From positions 543,001-607,000 of the forward strand of contig JAGFBZ010001158.1 in the NCBI GenBank assembly GCA_018398805.1: a DNA stretch of 64,000 nt. The letters are read 5' to 3'. The first letter of the stretch is position 1; the number at the start of each line of letters is the position of its first letter. Source of the DNA: Hirundichthys speculiger (taxonomy: Eukaryota > Chordata > Actinopteri > Beloniformes > Exocoetidae). Both the position numbers and the translations under genes were made by a program. Shown one piece after another: positions 34,408 through 47,225 of this stretch. The notes under the pieces are model-generated. The model searched no databases. It had not been told where the DNA came from and worked only from the letters and a program-made list of their open reading frames with translations.

Positions 34408-34605
34408 ATTCTCTGTATCTCGGAATTTGTTGAAAAGAATCACCCAGAAAAAGTGTTCACTAGTCGGGCTATCGCTCACTACGTTGATGTTAGCCTTGTA
34501 CATTTTCGAAGGATTGTTAAAAGCCGACAAATGCAAGCGTCCTTGGATCGGTTCTTTACAAAACGTCAGACTGCTGAGAGAAAAGGTGACGACGATAGCA
34601 GTTAA
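34408..34605 (+). pseudogene. pogo/Tigger transposase C-terminal fragment with PIP-box-like motif
   Basis: An open stretch ending at TAA 34603-34605 reads E-F-V-E-K-N-H-P-E-K-V-F-T, then H-F-R-R-I-V-K-S-R-Q-M, then Q-A-S-L-D-R-F-F-T-K-R and an acidic tail D-D-D-S-S. The Q-x-x-L-x-x-F-F pattern (codons 34534-34557) matches the PCNA-interacting PIP box; a PCNA-binding motif at the C-terminus is established for Drosophila pogo transposase. The N-terminal helix-turn-helix and catalytic domains are absent, so this is a remnant of an internally deleted element. The upstream limit is an in-frame TGA at 34405-34407. Confidence 0.7.
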
Positions 34606-34830
34606 AAGGTAAATAAAATTTTTTATTCTTTACTTTATTCTTTGTTTTTTATTATGTACAACTCTCATTTTATGTTTATTGTGCAGTAATCTAATTGTAA
34701 CATGTATTTGTTACATGTTTTGATGCATTTTTATGATTCATAAAAAAATGTATGTCCGAATTTTGGGGGGCTTGGAACTAAGCATTTACATGGAAAACGC
34801 GTCTCTACTTAGGAAATTTTCAGGCTACGA

Positions 34831-35897
34831 TAGAGGTCTTCGGAAAAACCCGAAAACCCGAGGTTCCGACCCGACCCGAATCGGGTCTCGGGTCCATTCA
34901 CAAGACGTGACTCCGGGTTCTGGTCAGAATCGGTACAGTTAGTCTCGGGTCCGGTCGGTGCTCTCTGACAGGCTGGGTCCACGTTTACTCGAGAGAAGTA
35001 AAGATATTGGCGGTGGCAGCCAATGTCAGGACTCTGGGCAATTAAAGGTGGAGTAGGTGTTGTTTGAAAAACGGTTCCAGCAATCCAACTAAGTGAGATT
35101 TTGAAAATATACACTCCCTCCCTCCTCCCAAAGGCTCCGCCTCCTCCTCTTCAGCTCACCCCTCGAAACCACGCCTTCACATGATTCACGATGCATGAAT
35201 TATGTATGGACGTATTAGGCAGTGTTGGTCATCTGTCTAGACTGACAAAATGTTTAGTTTTTTTGCAAACATTTTATTTCAGTGGGTGCAATGGAAATGT
35301 GAAAAGGTTTTCAGGCAATATTGTAAAAAGTGTTGCAAAAAAACAACACCCACCCCACCTTTAAATGATTATTAATTAATGTGGCGTATTTGTAATGAAT
35401 CAATCGTGTTGCCGTAGCGTGTTATTAGCAGTTTGCCCGGCAGCTGTAAAGCACAACGGATCACCAACATGACAACGCTGGATGAGACTGGTGTAGGCTA
35501 TTAGCGTTAGCAGTTGCTACCAATAGCATCTGTATCCACAAAGAAAATAACGACGTGGATTTATTGTTGTTTACATCACGTAGCCTATGTAGCAACTGAA
35601 CCGGGTAGAAGAAGACAACTTTAGGTAAGAAAATCAAGTTTTATTTAATGCTAGACAACTTTTAACATGAGCAACTCTGGGCTGTATTGTCTCCGTTCTA
35701 TTCGGGTAACTCGGTTCTGTTCGTGGTCGGAAACTAAAGAATTGGGTCGGGTCGGTGCCGGGTCCAAATATTGCGGGTCCATTCGGGTTCGGACTCCTGG
35801 ACTTATGATAATAGTTCGGGTCGGGTCGGTTTCGGATCGAATTTTCATGGGTCCATTCGGGTTCAGGTCCATGAAAGTGGACCTGTGAAGACCGCTA
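34831..35897. mobile_element. hAT-like family B, copy 2, nested in pogo element
   Basis: The ends TAGAGGTCTTCGG and GTGAAGACCGCTA are flanked by ggctacga (34823-34830) and ggttacaa (35898-35905), an 8-bp duplication with two mismatches. It aligns with 5296-6070 along its length, except for the 315-bp insertion at 35046-35360. Confidence 0.85.
35046..35360. mobile_element. TTAA-target element (piggyBac- or Kolobok-like MITE), nested in hAT
   Basis: The ends AGGTGGAGTAGGTGTTGTTT and AAACAACACCCACCCCACCT are inverted repeats matching at about 18 of 20 positions. They are flanked by TTAA on both sides (35042-35045 and 35361-35364). The other family B copy has ttga at the same point (near 5560-5565), the empty site. 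The TTAA duplication is characteristic of piggyBac and Kolobok superfamilies; I cannot choose between them. Confidence 0.88.
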
Positions 35898-36284
35898 GGT
35901 TACAAAACTACTTCCAGAACCAATTAATTTCGTAAGTAGAGGTACCACTGTTACAGAAAGGGTCTTTTGGCATCTTCTTGCAGCCGTCGCCATCTTAATT
36001 TAAGTCCAAACTGCCGAATGTCAACAGACACAGAAGGAGGGGAGTTCATGGCCGTCAGGAGCAGAGGCCGTGAACTCTCCCTTTAGTGTCCACTGACACC
36101 AACATCTGTGGGCGACTCGTACGGACCCTTGTTTTTTATACACTTGGTTTGTCTGCATGAGCACCATCCACACTGTCACTAAAGTGGGATGATGTTTCTG
36201 AATCTGGTCAGAGGCTTAAAGTAGTAAGTTATCTTCTGAGGCACACCTGCAACCTGATTTTACCTCTTTTTTACTTTGAAAAGA

Positions 36285-36286
<2 letters not shown>

Positions 36287-36319
<33 letters not shown>
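36287..36319 (+). repeat. Poly-T run
   Basis: About 33 consecutive T, located 110 bp from the donor of gria4 exon 3 on the transcript side (poly-A in the transcript). Confidence 0.9.
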
Positions 36320-36321
<2 letters not shown>

Positions 36322-36423
36322 GACAGTTTCCTCATTGCAGAAAGAGCTGAATTCATAATTAAACCAACACGTAGCTGACTGAGTTTTCTGTTCGTAGAGG
36401 AGGCCACGCCCCCATCGTCATCA

Positions 36424-36696
<273 letters not shown>

Positions 36697-37239
36697 TCAC
36701 TGAAGGAAAGAACGTCCTGTAAAATACAGATTATTTCCATTTACGCAAGGTTTCTGACTGGCAAACTTTTCTGATTAGTATAAACAGATTTCTGTTGTAT
36801 TTGGTCACAGATTAGAAATAAATCATTGCTCATTCAATCCTGCACATAGTGGTATTTTGAGCTTTTCCTCTCACACCTCTTCATTTCTGAATTAAACCGC
36901 ATGTCTTGCATGTGCTGCGTGCACGCGCTCCCCTTCATACATGTTGCACCTCATCCATGCCAGGAACCGGGGATTGTGCTTCAGCGTGGACCGGGTCGTC
37001 TATTCATGAGAGCAGCCTTAAAAGGAACATTACAGAGTTAAATCAACCCTGTGTCTATCATTAGATGGTAAAGAGAGTTAAAATAGACCCGTGGGTCTTT
37101 TAACTGCTGAATTTCTTTAATTTGATTTTGCTGGGCTGATTTAGTGGTGTAGAGGGTTTGCACTGTAGTTTTGCCTCATTGAATCTATTCATTTTTAAAT
37201 CAGACTGTTTATCCATCCATTATCTTTACCCGCTTTATT

Positions 37240-37480
37240 CCCATTCAGGGTCACTGGGATCAGCTGGAGCCTGTAACAGAGCTCTTCAGGTGAAAGGCAG
37301 GGTGCTGGACAGGCCTCCAGACATTCATGTTTTTGGACTGTGGGAGGAAGCCGGAGAACCCGGAGGATACCCGGAGAACCCGGAGGAAACCCGGAGGAAA
37401 GCCCGGAGGATACCCGGAGGATACCCGGAGGAAACCCGCCCGGACGAAAACGTGCAAACGCCACACAGACTGCTGTAAGG
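37240..37480. repeat. Dispersed fish repeat with expanded 'acccggagga' minisatellite
   Basis: The phrases 'ggtcactgggatcagctgga', 'tttttggactgtgggaggaa' and 'cgtgcaaacgccacacagac' belong to a very common fish dispersed repeat. Between them, 37362-37440 is a tandem array of a 10-12 bp unit (acccggagga with variants), about 7 units. Open frames here are repeat artefacts. Confidence 0.7.
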
Positions 37481-37684
37481 CATGTCAGTGCCAACCACCA
37501 AGAGCCTGCAATCTGTTTTCAGCAAAGGATATGGACCTCTTCAACTCTGGATGGAGGGGGAAACACCTATAGGAACAAAGATCCAAACCTTTGAGAGCTA
37601 CCATGACCTGGATGACTGAAGAGTCGACACCAGAACAGAACAACTGCTGCAGTAACAGCAGCTCAGCTTATAAAAACAGGATGA

Positions 37685-37960
37685 CATTAATGCCCTGGCA
37701 ATGGCAATAAGCTTTATTTTATTTTACATTTTTTTAAGATAAGATTTACACTAAATATGTGTTACTGACAAGTGCTGATGTTAAAAGTGTTTGAACAACA
37801 AATGTTATGAAACTTTAGTTCATATGGCAGCAGAACATTTCAAAAAAAATGACCTTTACACTACTTTTGAATTCATTATTTGGTTTTGTGTATACAAGGC
37901 GATTAATTGTGATTAATCAGGGAAATAGTGCGATTAATCGTGATTAAAAATTTTACAGTG
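37685..37960. mobile_element. hAT family G, 3' fragment
   Basis: 'taatgccctggcaatggcaa' to 'cgattaatcgtgattaaaaa' matches the right third of the complete copy at 59392-60466 but lacks the terminal gcccagcccta. Confidence 0.75.
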
Positions 37961-39164
37961 AATCTTAAACAGCTGAAGTTAAAAGAAACTTGAACATGTT
38001 AATGTTGAAAGAAGCTGCATTTGTGCAGTAACTGGTTTTCCAGCTCTCCAAACATGATGAGTTCATCGTTTAAGAGCGAAAACAACAGTTTTTAAAGTAA
38101 CACAGTCTTGAGGGTGCAAGGAAATCACACGTGTGGAGGAAATGATGCTTCCACTCGGTCTTCTATAAACCGAGGAGCCGCTGTCGTCAGCACACACTCT
38201 TATGAATCAATAAGCGCTTAAAAACAGTACAACACACCATTATCCCGCTGATTTCCCAGTAAACAGATGAAAACAGGACGCGGCCGTCTCCTCTGATGGT
38301 TCTTCATCCTTCATCTTGTTTCCAAACCTCTCCTTGCTGCTGTGCAGATGTTTTCCAACAGACACGTTCATGATCAAATATATATATATATAAAAAAAAC
38401 CACAAACAAAACCTGTAGTCTGTTGTGTTTTATTGGATGCATTTGCATAAAGTTTACACAAGCTCCGCTGAGCACACGCGCACGTGCACGTGCAACACAC
38501 GCATGTACGGTCTGTCCTGCTTGAGAAAATCTCCTCATTATAGCGGTCTGGTCTCTGCTGGAGCTGGGCTATAATGGCCCAGTCTCTTCACACGGAGCAA
38601 CAACAGCGAGCCCAGATAATGAGCATCCTCTGCCAGTTTCCGGATGCGGGCGGAATCAGAGCGAGCGGCAAACTGAAGGAAGCTCAAGATGTTCCCGTCG
38701 TCAAAGGGAAATGGGCGGGGGGGGGGAGCAAACAGGAGAGCTGCTTTACTGGCAAACCCATTGTTTCTATGCACCTCTTTACCGTAGAGACGGAGAGCTT
38801 TTCTAATCTTCCCGCGTAAAGCAAACAAAACAACATAGACAGATGTGAGCGCTGCTCTGCGACTGTTGTGCACGCTGTTGAGGTGCACGGAGCTGCACGA
38901 GCAGGATAGAAAGTGGAAGTAAACATTGCATTCATATTTAAGTACTTAATTCTTTCAGGACGGTTTAAAGGAGCATCAGGAATGACGTTTGCTTTACAGT
39001 TACGACACAAAAACTGGTGGACACCAGATTTCCTGCTCTTTCTGTCTCATCTTGTTTACTTCTGCACTTCTTTCCTCCATTCATACCTCAAATCAGTTCT
39101 TAACTACTTTAGAATGATGAAGAAAATCATTATGTGTGTCCAGCTGCCTTGAAAACGACATACT

Positions 39165-39815
39165 TAGTGCGTTTACATGGGAAGTTTAATTCCTCTTTAA
39201 TTCAGAATTAAAATTAAATCTGATTTAAAATGATTAAAAATTACCATGTAAACACCTAATTCCGAATGAAAATGTCCGTTCCGAATTGAAATTAATTCCT
39301 AAGTAAGCTGCTGGTTTGTTCTGATTTTAAATCCGAATAGAATAATTCCGCGGTCATGTTTACACTCATTCCGCTTTAAATTAATTTCGGTCTTTCTGCG
39401 AATGCTCGTTCTCTTGCCTGTCTGTCGCGATGACGCTTATATTCCGCGCTGGGCTTGTTTCGAAAGAAAATCCTCGACATGATGTTGTCGTGCTGCTGCT
39501 TCAAAAATCAAATTAAAACAAATCCAAAAAGGATGCTAATAATGTAGTCCTCCATGTTGTTGCTAATCGAGTAAGTTTGTTTTCTTCCAGTAGACGTAAA
39601 TACGTAAAGACGCCCGCCCCCCCCATCCAATCAGAACCCTTCCCAACACCCAGACCTTAAGCGGAATTGGATAAAGCAGAACAAACGTGTTTTCCATGTA
39701 AACCTCAATTCGGAATTACTATTTCCATTTAAACTCGAAGGAAAATAGTTTAATACTGAATTATTTAATTTGAAATAATTAATTCCGAATTAAAAAACAT
39801 CATGTAACCGTGGCC
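39165..39815 (+). mobile_element. Harbinger-like element, copy 3
   Basis: Starting TAGTGCGTTTACATGGGAAG and ending CATGTAACCGTGGCC, it is flanked by act on both sides (39162-39164 and 39816-39818), a clean 3-bp duplication. Its centre differs from copies 1 and 2: the Myb-like coding start is replaced by 'gaaagaaaatcctcgacatg' and following sequence. Confidence 0.85.
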
Positions 39816-40015
39816 ACTGTTGTCTTAAGTTTCCTCCGATTGGTCAAATTCCTGCAAGCGTTGATGTTGCCACAACTCCTGCTGCCGGTCAGAAGAACAA
39901 AGCTCCAGACGAAGCTACGATCGGATGAAACATTTTCCAGAAATCCAGCTGCACATGTTCCAGCAAGAATCACTTCCCGCGTATGAGAGTTGTCAACTGG
40001 AGGAACCGCAACAGC

Positions 40016-40106
40016 TAGAGGTATGGAAAAAAAAAATCGATTTGGCAATATATCACGATTTTCGGCCGCCCAATATTATATTGATTTTTTAGCCCCTAAT
40101 ATTGAT
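40016..40106 (-). mobile_element. hAT family C, end fragment
   Basis: 'atcgatttggcaatatatca' and 'gattttcggccgcccaatat' are the reverse complement of the right end of 7277-7619. The rest is absent and the fragment abuts a LINE remnant. Confidence 0.65.
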
Positions 40107-40590
40107 TTTTTAGGAACCAGCCAGTTGAACCACCTCAACTGGCTCCTCTCGATGTGAAGGAGCAGCAGCTCTACTCTGAGTCTGAATGACTCCTGAATGA
40201 CTGAACTTCTCCTCCTATCTCTAGGGGAGAGTCCAGCCACCCTGCAGAGAAAACTCATTTTAGCCGCTTGTATCCATGATCTCGCTTTTCGGTCACTACC
40301 CACAGTTCATGACCATAGGGTGAGGGTTGGAACAAAGATCTACCGGTAAACAGAGAGTCCTCGCCTTTTGGCTCAGCTCTCTCTTCACCACAGCAGACGT
40401 TTCACCAATCTATCTGTCCATCCTCCGTTCCTTTCTCCCATCACTCGTGAACAAGACCCCGAGATACTTAAACTCCTCCACTTGAGGCAGAACCTCACTC
40501 CCGACCCGGGAGGAGGCATTCTACCCTTTTTCAGACTGAGAACCATGGTTTCAGATTTGAAGGTGTTGATCCTCATTCCTGCAGCAGTTC
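40107..40590 (-). pseudogene. Non-LTR retrotransposon (LINE) reverse-transcriptase remnant
   Basis: On the minus strand, from about 40515 downward, the frame reads [19 protein letters not shown] and then M-D-R, a stop, and I-G. Further on (about 40270-40100) comes S-W-I-Q-A-A-K-M-S-F-L, then L-H-I-E-R-S-Q-L-R-W-F. The FKYLGVLF motif is the conserved block after the catalytic YxDD of LINE reverse transcriptases, and I-E-R-S-Q-L-R-W-F is typical of the C-terminal region of an abundant fish LINE. An in-frame stop and truncations at both ends make it dead. I do not assign the clade. Confidence 0.7.
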
Positions 40591-42739
40591 CTCAGAGTAA
40601 CTGAATAGTTCTTAAAATGAAATTGAAACTGACGTTTTAAATATGAATCGAGCTCATCTAAGTTGATTTAAACAGCTGGCTGTTTACCTGTGTGGATGTC
40701 TGATCATGCAGTCAGCCGAGGTAGAACACTTTAATGTGACTTTAATGACACCTGAGGGTATCCTTGTAGTTTAACCAGGCATTCATGTCCAGCTGTGTTC
40801 TAAACATCCGATTACAGCTCTCATGCGACACAACGCCACACAAAACGAGCCGCAACGGCAGCAGCTGGCCTGCACCAGCGCCTCTAGTGTTCAAGTGAAT
40901 ATTACGTCTCACGTGCTGCACACAAGACCTCAGGCCTGGTAATGCTGGAGGGCTGATGTAGGAATGACACAGGAATAAAACAGGACCTCCAACCAGGAAA
41001 TTCACTCAGTGCTGTTACCATCAACCTGACACTCTTCTTTAAACACTTTAATCAAGATTTGGGAAACTCAAATTCAAAATACTTGATTGTGCAGTAGTTA
41101 TCATAAGTTAGGTCTCATTAAAGATTTGTTGCAGGTGGTTCCAGGTCTGTGTCTGGGTGGAGTATTCTGACGTTCGTTGCATCAGCATCCACGCGTCACG
41201 GTTTACTGATACCTTTCTGGGTGCATTTAATATTTCTGGCTCATCATCATCACCTTCATCACGGTGATACTTTTTGGCCACAGAGGCCATAAGGTTTTCA
41301 CTCATTCATCAGGGTGGATGAAAACATGGCTCTGAATGAACGCAACGCCAGCTCAGGTGCAAACAGATAACTGACTGCTGTCGACCTGTCAGCTTTAAAA
41401 TATACGACAAAGTTAAAATCTCATCTTCAAAAGTCTCCTCAACGACAAATCTGGAGCAAGCATAGGCGTAAAACCCACCCAATAAACACGACAATGTGGA
41501 ATATTTTCTCAATGGCAGTAAAAAAGAATGAAAAAGTGACATTGATCTGCGCCCCCCCCTCCCGGTTCTCTTTCATTATGTTTGGGAAGTATCCGCGGTG
41601 GTTTGAGGCGAGCTAAAGGGAAAAAGAGAGGAGCTTTAGTGCTCTTAGAAGGTTGAAGACTACGTTCAACCACGACACAAAAAAGGCAGAACCATGTTCC
41701 CGTTTGCCATAAACATCAAGATAAGTTGGACCACTTAGACAGAAAGTCAGTGTGTAAACAGTTTATTTCTGTTTCAGAAAGGCGTAAACAAACTTTTGGT
41801 GCTGGTGGGCAGTGACATAAAACACACATCAGGTAAAGCAAAGAATAGCAAAATATAAAATTTAGTTAGCAAGTTCAAAAAATGTATACAATCCTGTGTG
41901 TTCTTTGGACCCGTTGTAAATGTGGTATATTTTCACTACTGATCTGTCTCTACCTGAGCGGCTCATGCAGCCTGGGTCACTCAACCCCCCCGATGTTCAA
42001 CTCAAAGTTACACCCTTGGGAGCGAGTTTAAAACCATGTTGGTGGTTGACCTTCAAAGCCGCAGTCTCTCTGTGTGCAAAGACAGAACAGTTTTATAGTC
42101 ATTTGACCTGATTGTCTTTTACTCAGATGTACTTGCAAAAATCCATCAATTTACTCTGACTTTGCAACGCCAAATAAGTGACATCAGCATGCGCCGCCAC
42201 GGCTGTCTGCCTTCGAGAACACACACGGGCACAGAGCAAACGTGCCCACGTGGCAGCATGAGGGCGACCGGGAGTCACTGCTGAGAGGAAGTCCGGTCCT
42301 GATGTTCGGACGGCCTCCCTGGATGAACCGGTCACATGTTTGCTGCGCTGCTGTTCTCATTAATATGGATGCGAGGCGACCAGCTTGGCTCAGATCTAAT
42401 CCTCACAATCTTGATCAGAATCCATCTCTTTGTTTGTCTGTTTTCATTGAGATCAACTGTTGCAACAACTTCAGCCAACAAAAACCGCCGCTGGCTGAAA
42501 CTGACAGGATGCAGGCTAAAGTGACATCATCATGTTGTTTGACGAGTCTATTTGTGGACACATTTCATTTTTTGTATTTTTTTTCTTCTTATAGTTTCTG
42601 GACATTTCTTGATTTGACAAACATTCTGATTTTTCAAAGGACCAAACAACAAAAATAAAAACAAAGTTGTATCCAAATGATCAGATATATATATATATTT
42701 TGTCCTTTTCTGTCTTTCTTTGGACAGCTGGATTTTTTT

Positions 42740-43130
42740 GATAATTCATTTTTTTCCTTTAGGCAGCATTATGAATCTGTAAAGTACCCACCAATATGAA
42801 CCCAGTACTGTTGGACACAATTATCTGGATTTACATGCACATCTATATCTTTGTAGCAGAGAGAAATGTAGCAGAGCAGGATACGAATTATCTGGGTGTC
42901 TTTTCCTTTCTTCCGGTATCCAGATTGATTTTATATATTTTTTCCTTTGGGTAATGTTCTGAGTCTGTAAAGTCCCCAACAGTACGAATACAGCGGAGTT
43001 GGATGTAAATATTCGTAGTGATATACGTACACATTTCTTACCTCTTTTTCTTTCTTTCTATATATGGATTGATTTTATTTTATTTCCCCAGGACAACATA
43101 AATACATTAAAACTGGACCCACATACGTCC
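42740..43130. repeat. Diverged tandem repeat, about 185-190 bp unit
   Basis: 'gaatctgtaaagtacccacc' (near 42774) and 'gagtctgtaaagtccccaac' (near 42961) start similar stretches that share 'tttcctttrgg' just upstream and 'ggattgatttta'/'ggatttttttga' further on. Two, perhaps three, decayed units are present. Confidence 0.45.
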
Positions 43131-43789
43131 TTTTCTTTCCTTTATTTATTTTTTTCTTAAATGTCTAGTTATTATTATTCCAGATCTTATTTATTTAGGA
43201 CTTAGATATTCAAACATCCGTATTTCCGTATGTTAGGTGGACAGTTTTGTTTCTCACTTTGGTAAAGAATCACACTAAAATCACATTTACCAGCATGTTA
43301 TAATCTTCATTGCACTATTTAAAAGTGCAGGGCGCTCTGACAATGAGGCAAATGTTTAATGTTTATTACAGTATTATTCAGTGGCGGGCCGTGCATTTGG
43401 TACCTGGGCCTTCAGTGCAGGTTTAACTACTTAATCCACCATGACAACGTTATAATTATACAACCCACCAATACAAAAATTACAATACAGCAAGAAGAGG
43501 ATGCTGCATAATTAGGAGATTACACATTATTCATGTTTATTCATCATAAATGTTAATTAATCAATTAGCTTACTAATGATTAATTATGAAGAACATATCG
43601 TATTGAGAGTGAATACCTTCCTTTCAAAGGCTGCTGCTGTGCGTTGCGCCTTTACACACGATGTTCAGCACCACAGTTTCATGGACAGCTCAGCTGAGCC
43701 AAACGACCTGTCAGATCAGCACCATGGACAGTTCCACTGACTCTGTGGCACATTGTTTGTTCCTGGTTCATTACATCTTTTTTGTTGAG

Positions 43790-44220
43790 ATTTTTGCAGG
43801 CTCTGTGGCCAGTTCATTGTTATTAATCAGTGGTGAATTTAACGTACATTTCGGGTTTTTTATTGAGAACTGATGTGATATCTCGTGTCGTGTTGCAAAA
43901 TGTTCTTTTTGTTTCTGATAACATGTAATCCATATGGCTTCTGTTTTTGTGGAAGCTGAAATTACTGCAGGCTCTATGGCCGCTTCGTTGTTAGTAGCTA
44001 AATCAGCGGTGACTGTAAAGTCCATTTCGGGTTTTCTTTGAGAACTGATCTGCTGTCTGTCATGTCGTGTTGAAAGATTTTGTCGTTGTTTCTAATAAGG
44101 CTACGTAACGCATATGTGGCATCTATTATTGTTGAAATTGTGTAGCTGAAATTTTGCAGACGATGTAGCCAGTTTATTGTTATTAAATTAGCAGTGAATT
44201 ATTTAAAGTTTACTTTGGTT
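43790..44220. repeat. Diverged tandem repeat, three units of 171-189 bp
   Basis: Three successive copies begin at 43796 (gcaggctctgtggccagttc), 43967 (gcaggctctatggccgcttc) and 44156 (gcagacgatgtagccagttt). Each continues with 'ttgttattaa..cagtggtga' and 'tttcgggtttt..gagaactgat' type phrases. No coding function is apparent. Confidence 0.75.
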
Positions 44221-44266
44221 TTTATTCAGGTTACATAGTATATAGCTGACAACCATACAGATGATA

Positions 44267-44594
<328 letters not shown>

Positions 44595-45742
44595 GGGACA
44601 ACAAGCTAAAGACCAGCGATGCAGCAGCACACCGATAACTTGAGAAAGGTGAACATTGAGGCCCAGCTCGGTGCGGCGGTCTGGCCCCGGCAGCTCTGGG
44701 ACCCAGCAGGTTCAACACCTCCACCCTGAAGTTCCAACTCTGGGTAGAAACCTTCTTCAGGATCTCTAAGGGCCCACAAGAAGGTGTTCAGGCCAGACCA
44801 AGAATACAGCATTTTGGAACTCTACATTTCCTGTGTTCGTTAAAATTACAGCAGAGCACGTTTCATGAAGCAGAAAAGTTAACGGGGCTGTTAAAAGTAA
44901 AGTCTTCCTGCCACAAAGACTCTTTAAATCCCCATCAGAAGCATCAGCGGAGGGTCTGCAGATCCTGACGCGGCCGTCCAGCTGGCAGCATTTTCCAGCT
45001 ACGCCATAAGATGAATCCCCGTATATCCCGTCCAACTGCGAGCATAACAAAGCACTCTTTGAAGGTGACTCTTCAAGTCACTCAGGAGCTGCCAACGTGT
45101 CCACAGAGGATCTGGCAGAGCAGACAGAACGGCACAAACGTGCAGTTTAAGGCCAACTGGCGACTGATGAGTGCTTCATTAGAAATGATTGCTTCAGCCA
45201 TGAAAACTGTCTTCATCAAAACTACAGCCTGTCCCGTGTCAAAGGTTTGAGCGCTTAAGTGATTTTTATGGGTTTTGCAGCGCCATCAAAGGGGGCGTCT
45301 GATTGGTCCCAAACTCATCCTACAGCCTGAATATTAAAAATATATGTAACTACAGTCATAAAGAGACATCAGCCGGAAGAAGAAGGAGCCTGGGAAGGTA
45401 AAAATGACTCTCCCAGGGACATATGCTCCTCCTGATACACACCAGCTTACATTACTGATACCGTTGGTGCTTAAATAATAATACTGATACATATAATGGG
45501 ACCTCAATGACTGCAAGTGGTCCAGGTCCTGAGGAAACAAGGCGGACCTGCTGAGATGATGTCATGACGTTGGTAAGTTTTTAGTCCCTGGTTGTTCAAT
45601 GACTGATGCATTTTAGACCCTTGAACAGTTCCAGTGATGTCTTCTGCCTAAAACACTCTAAGATGACTTTGTATCCCTGTCCAGCCTCATGAAGATCAAC
45701 TACTCTTGATCGAATGTAAAAACTTAAAATGTTAGAGTCTAA

Positions 45743-46255
45743 AGGTGAATTCCGATTCCTCCCTTAACCCTCAATCTCAACCCTAAATCTCAAAAATGCA
45801 CGTTCCCGCTAAGTGCAAGTGCTGTCCCGATTCTTACAAGTTGTTGAGATTTTCCGGCACCACCCTTGGAAATAAGGATTACCCAGAAGGCATTGCCGAT
45901 TTTCACCAAAACATCTTCGAAAAGGCTGGTGCCGAAAAAAAATGGAACTACGAATGTAAGTATTCTTGTTGTTAATTAAGATATTAATGATACGCAACCA
46001 TCTCTTCAAAATAAATATAAATGCATTATCTTCTTTTCTTCTTCTACTTCTTTGTCATCTTCTTGACAGACTGGACGTAGCTTTGGCGTAAGGCCGCCCC
46101 CCACAGTCTGAAGACGTAACTGCACTCAAGGACTGTCCCATTTCTAAGTCACAAGATAGCCCTGACACTTACTTTGGAGGGTTTTGAGGGCCAAAGACTG
46201 AAGGTTAAGGGCAAGGGTGGAGATTGAGGGTCAAGGGAGGAATTGGAATTTACAC
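45743..46255. mobile_element. MITE with 3-bp TAA target duplication (Harbinger-like)
   Basis: The left arm aattccgattcctcccttaa and the right arm, read on the other strand, aattccaattcctcccttga are inverted repeats that continue ('ccctcaatctc' on both). TAA flanks both ends (45740-45742 and 46256-46258). The 3-bp TWA duplication suggests PIF/Harbinger. It is unrelated in sequence to the 39165 family. No coding was recognised. Confidence 0.8.
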
Positions 46256-46484
46256 TAATTGGTGAAGGTAGCTCTAAACCAGCCTCCAAACTCATTAAAC
46301 ATCATTAATTAGACTCCAGGTGATCAAACTGAGTGTTAATTGAAGTAACCAGTCTGTGGATTTTCTTTTTTTTTTCCCTTTCCCTCCAGAATAGTGAATA
46401 TTCAGTGATGTTAAAAAAGACACGGGGAAACTCTAATTGTGTCTTGTCAGGGCGGATCATTAACAGATCATTTACTATGAATTG

Positions 46485-46518
<34 letters not shown>

Positions 46519-46520
46519 CC
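46485..46520 (+). repeat. (ATC)n microsatellite
   Basis: About twelve trinucleotide repeats ending in a short (gtc)n run. Confidence 0.9.
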
Positions 46521-47124
46521 ATCATCGTCGTCGTATTCTCTTGAAATCCTTCATATATGTTTCTGGCAGAGGTTATGAAAAAGTAAACAGCAAGAAAATT
46601 TTAAACCATAGACGTTCGGTGAGCACTTTAAGATAAACTGCGTCGTGTTTTCATGTGGTGAAGTTACTCCAGAAAACTAAATCCCAGACAGATCTGTTTT
46701 AGCCGTTCAGAGCCCTTTTAGCATTTTTAGGCTCACTGGTTTGGTTTTAAGGTCTCAGATGTTCCTGTGCTGGATCAGCCTCACCGCTCTCAGGTCTACA
46801 GCAGAGCCACCAGGCCGGTGAATGTGGGACTTACATCCATCAGATGAGTCAAAACTGAAGCTGATGTCCTGAATGCAGGAAACTCGTTGCCAACGTATTG
46901 AAAAAAACTAAAAGAGGGAGAAATGTCACTGACGTGTTGACAGCTGCCTTCAAGTGGGGAAAACCCAGAATATATCACATGATCTGTGATGTTTTGGTCA
47001 GTGACAGAACCTCTTATTAGAGAGTTTCTGGATGTTTCTTGCAGCTGCAGCGACGTCACAGCGAAGCACAGATCCCACAATTCAGTTCAGCAACGCTTGA
47101 CATCACCTCCTGCGAAGTCAATGG

Positions 47125-47225
47125 AGACTGACGCCGGGGCGGAGCTGGGTGGGGCTGGGTGGAGCTGGGCGGGGCCTGGGTGGAGCTGGGTGGAGCTGGG
47201 CGGGGCCTGGGTGACTGGACTAAGG
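47125..47225 (+). repeat. G-rich minisatellite ('tggagctggg' unit)
   Basis: A roughly 10-bp unit, tggagctggg or gggcctgggt, is repeated about eight times. The G runs give quadruplex potential on the plus strand. Confidence 0.8.

Larger units (their letters stand above)
34190..35950 (+). mobile_element. pogo/Tigger-type transposon, interrupted by hAT family B
   Basis: The ends gggtacctctacttacgaac (left) and ttcgtaagtagaggtaccac (right, then tg) are inverted repeats of the CAGTGGTACCTC type known from Tigger/pogo elements. The copy is split at 34830/35898 by a hAT-like element. Without the inserts it would be about 0.7 kb. It keeps only the C-terminal end of a transposase. Confidence 0.78.
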
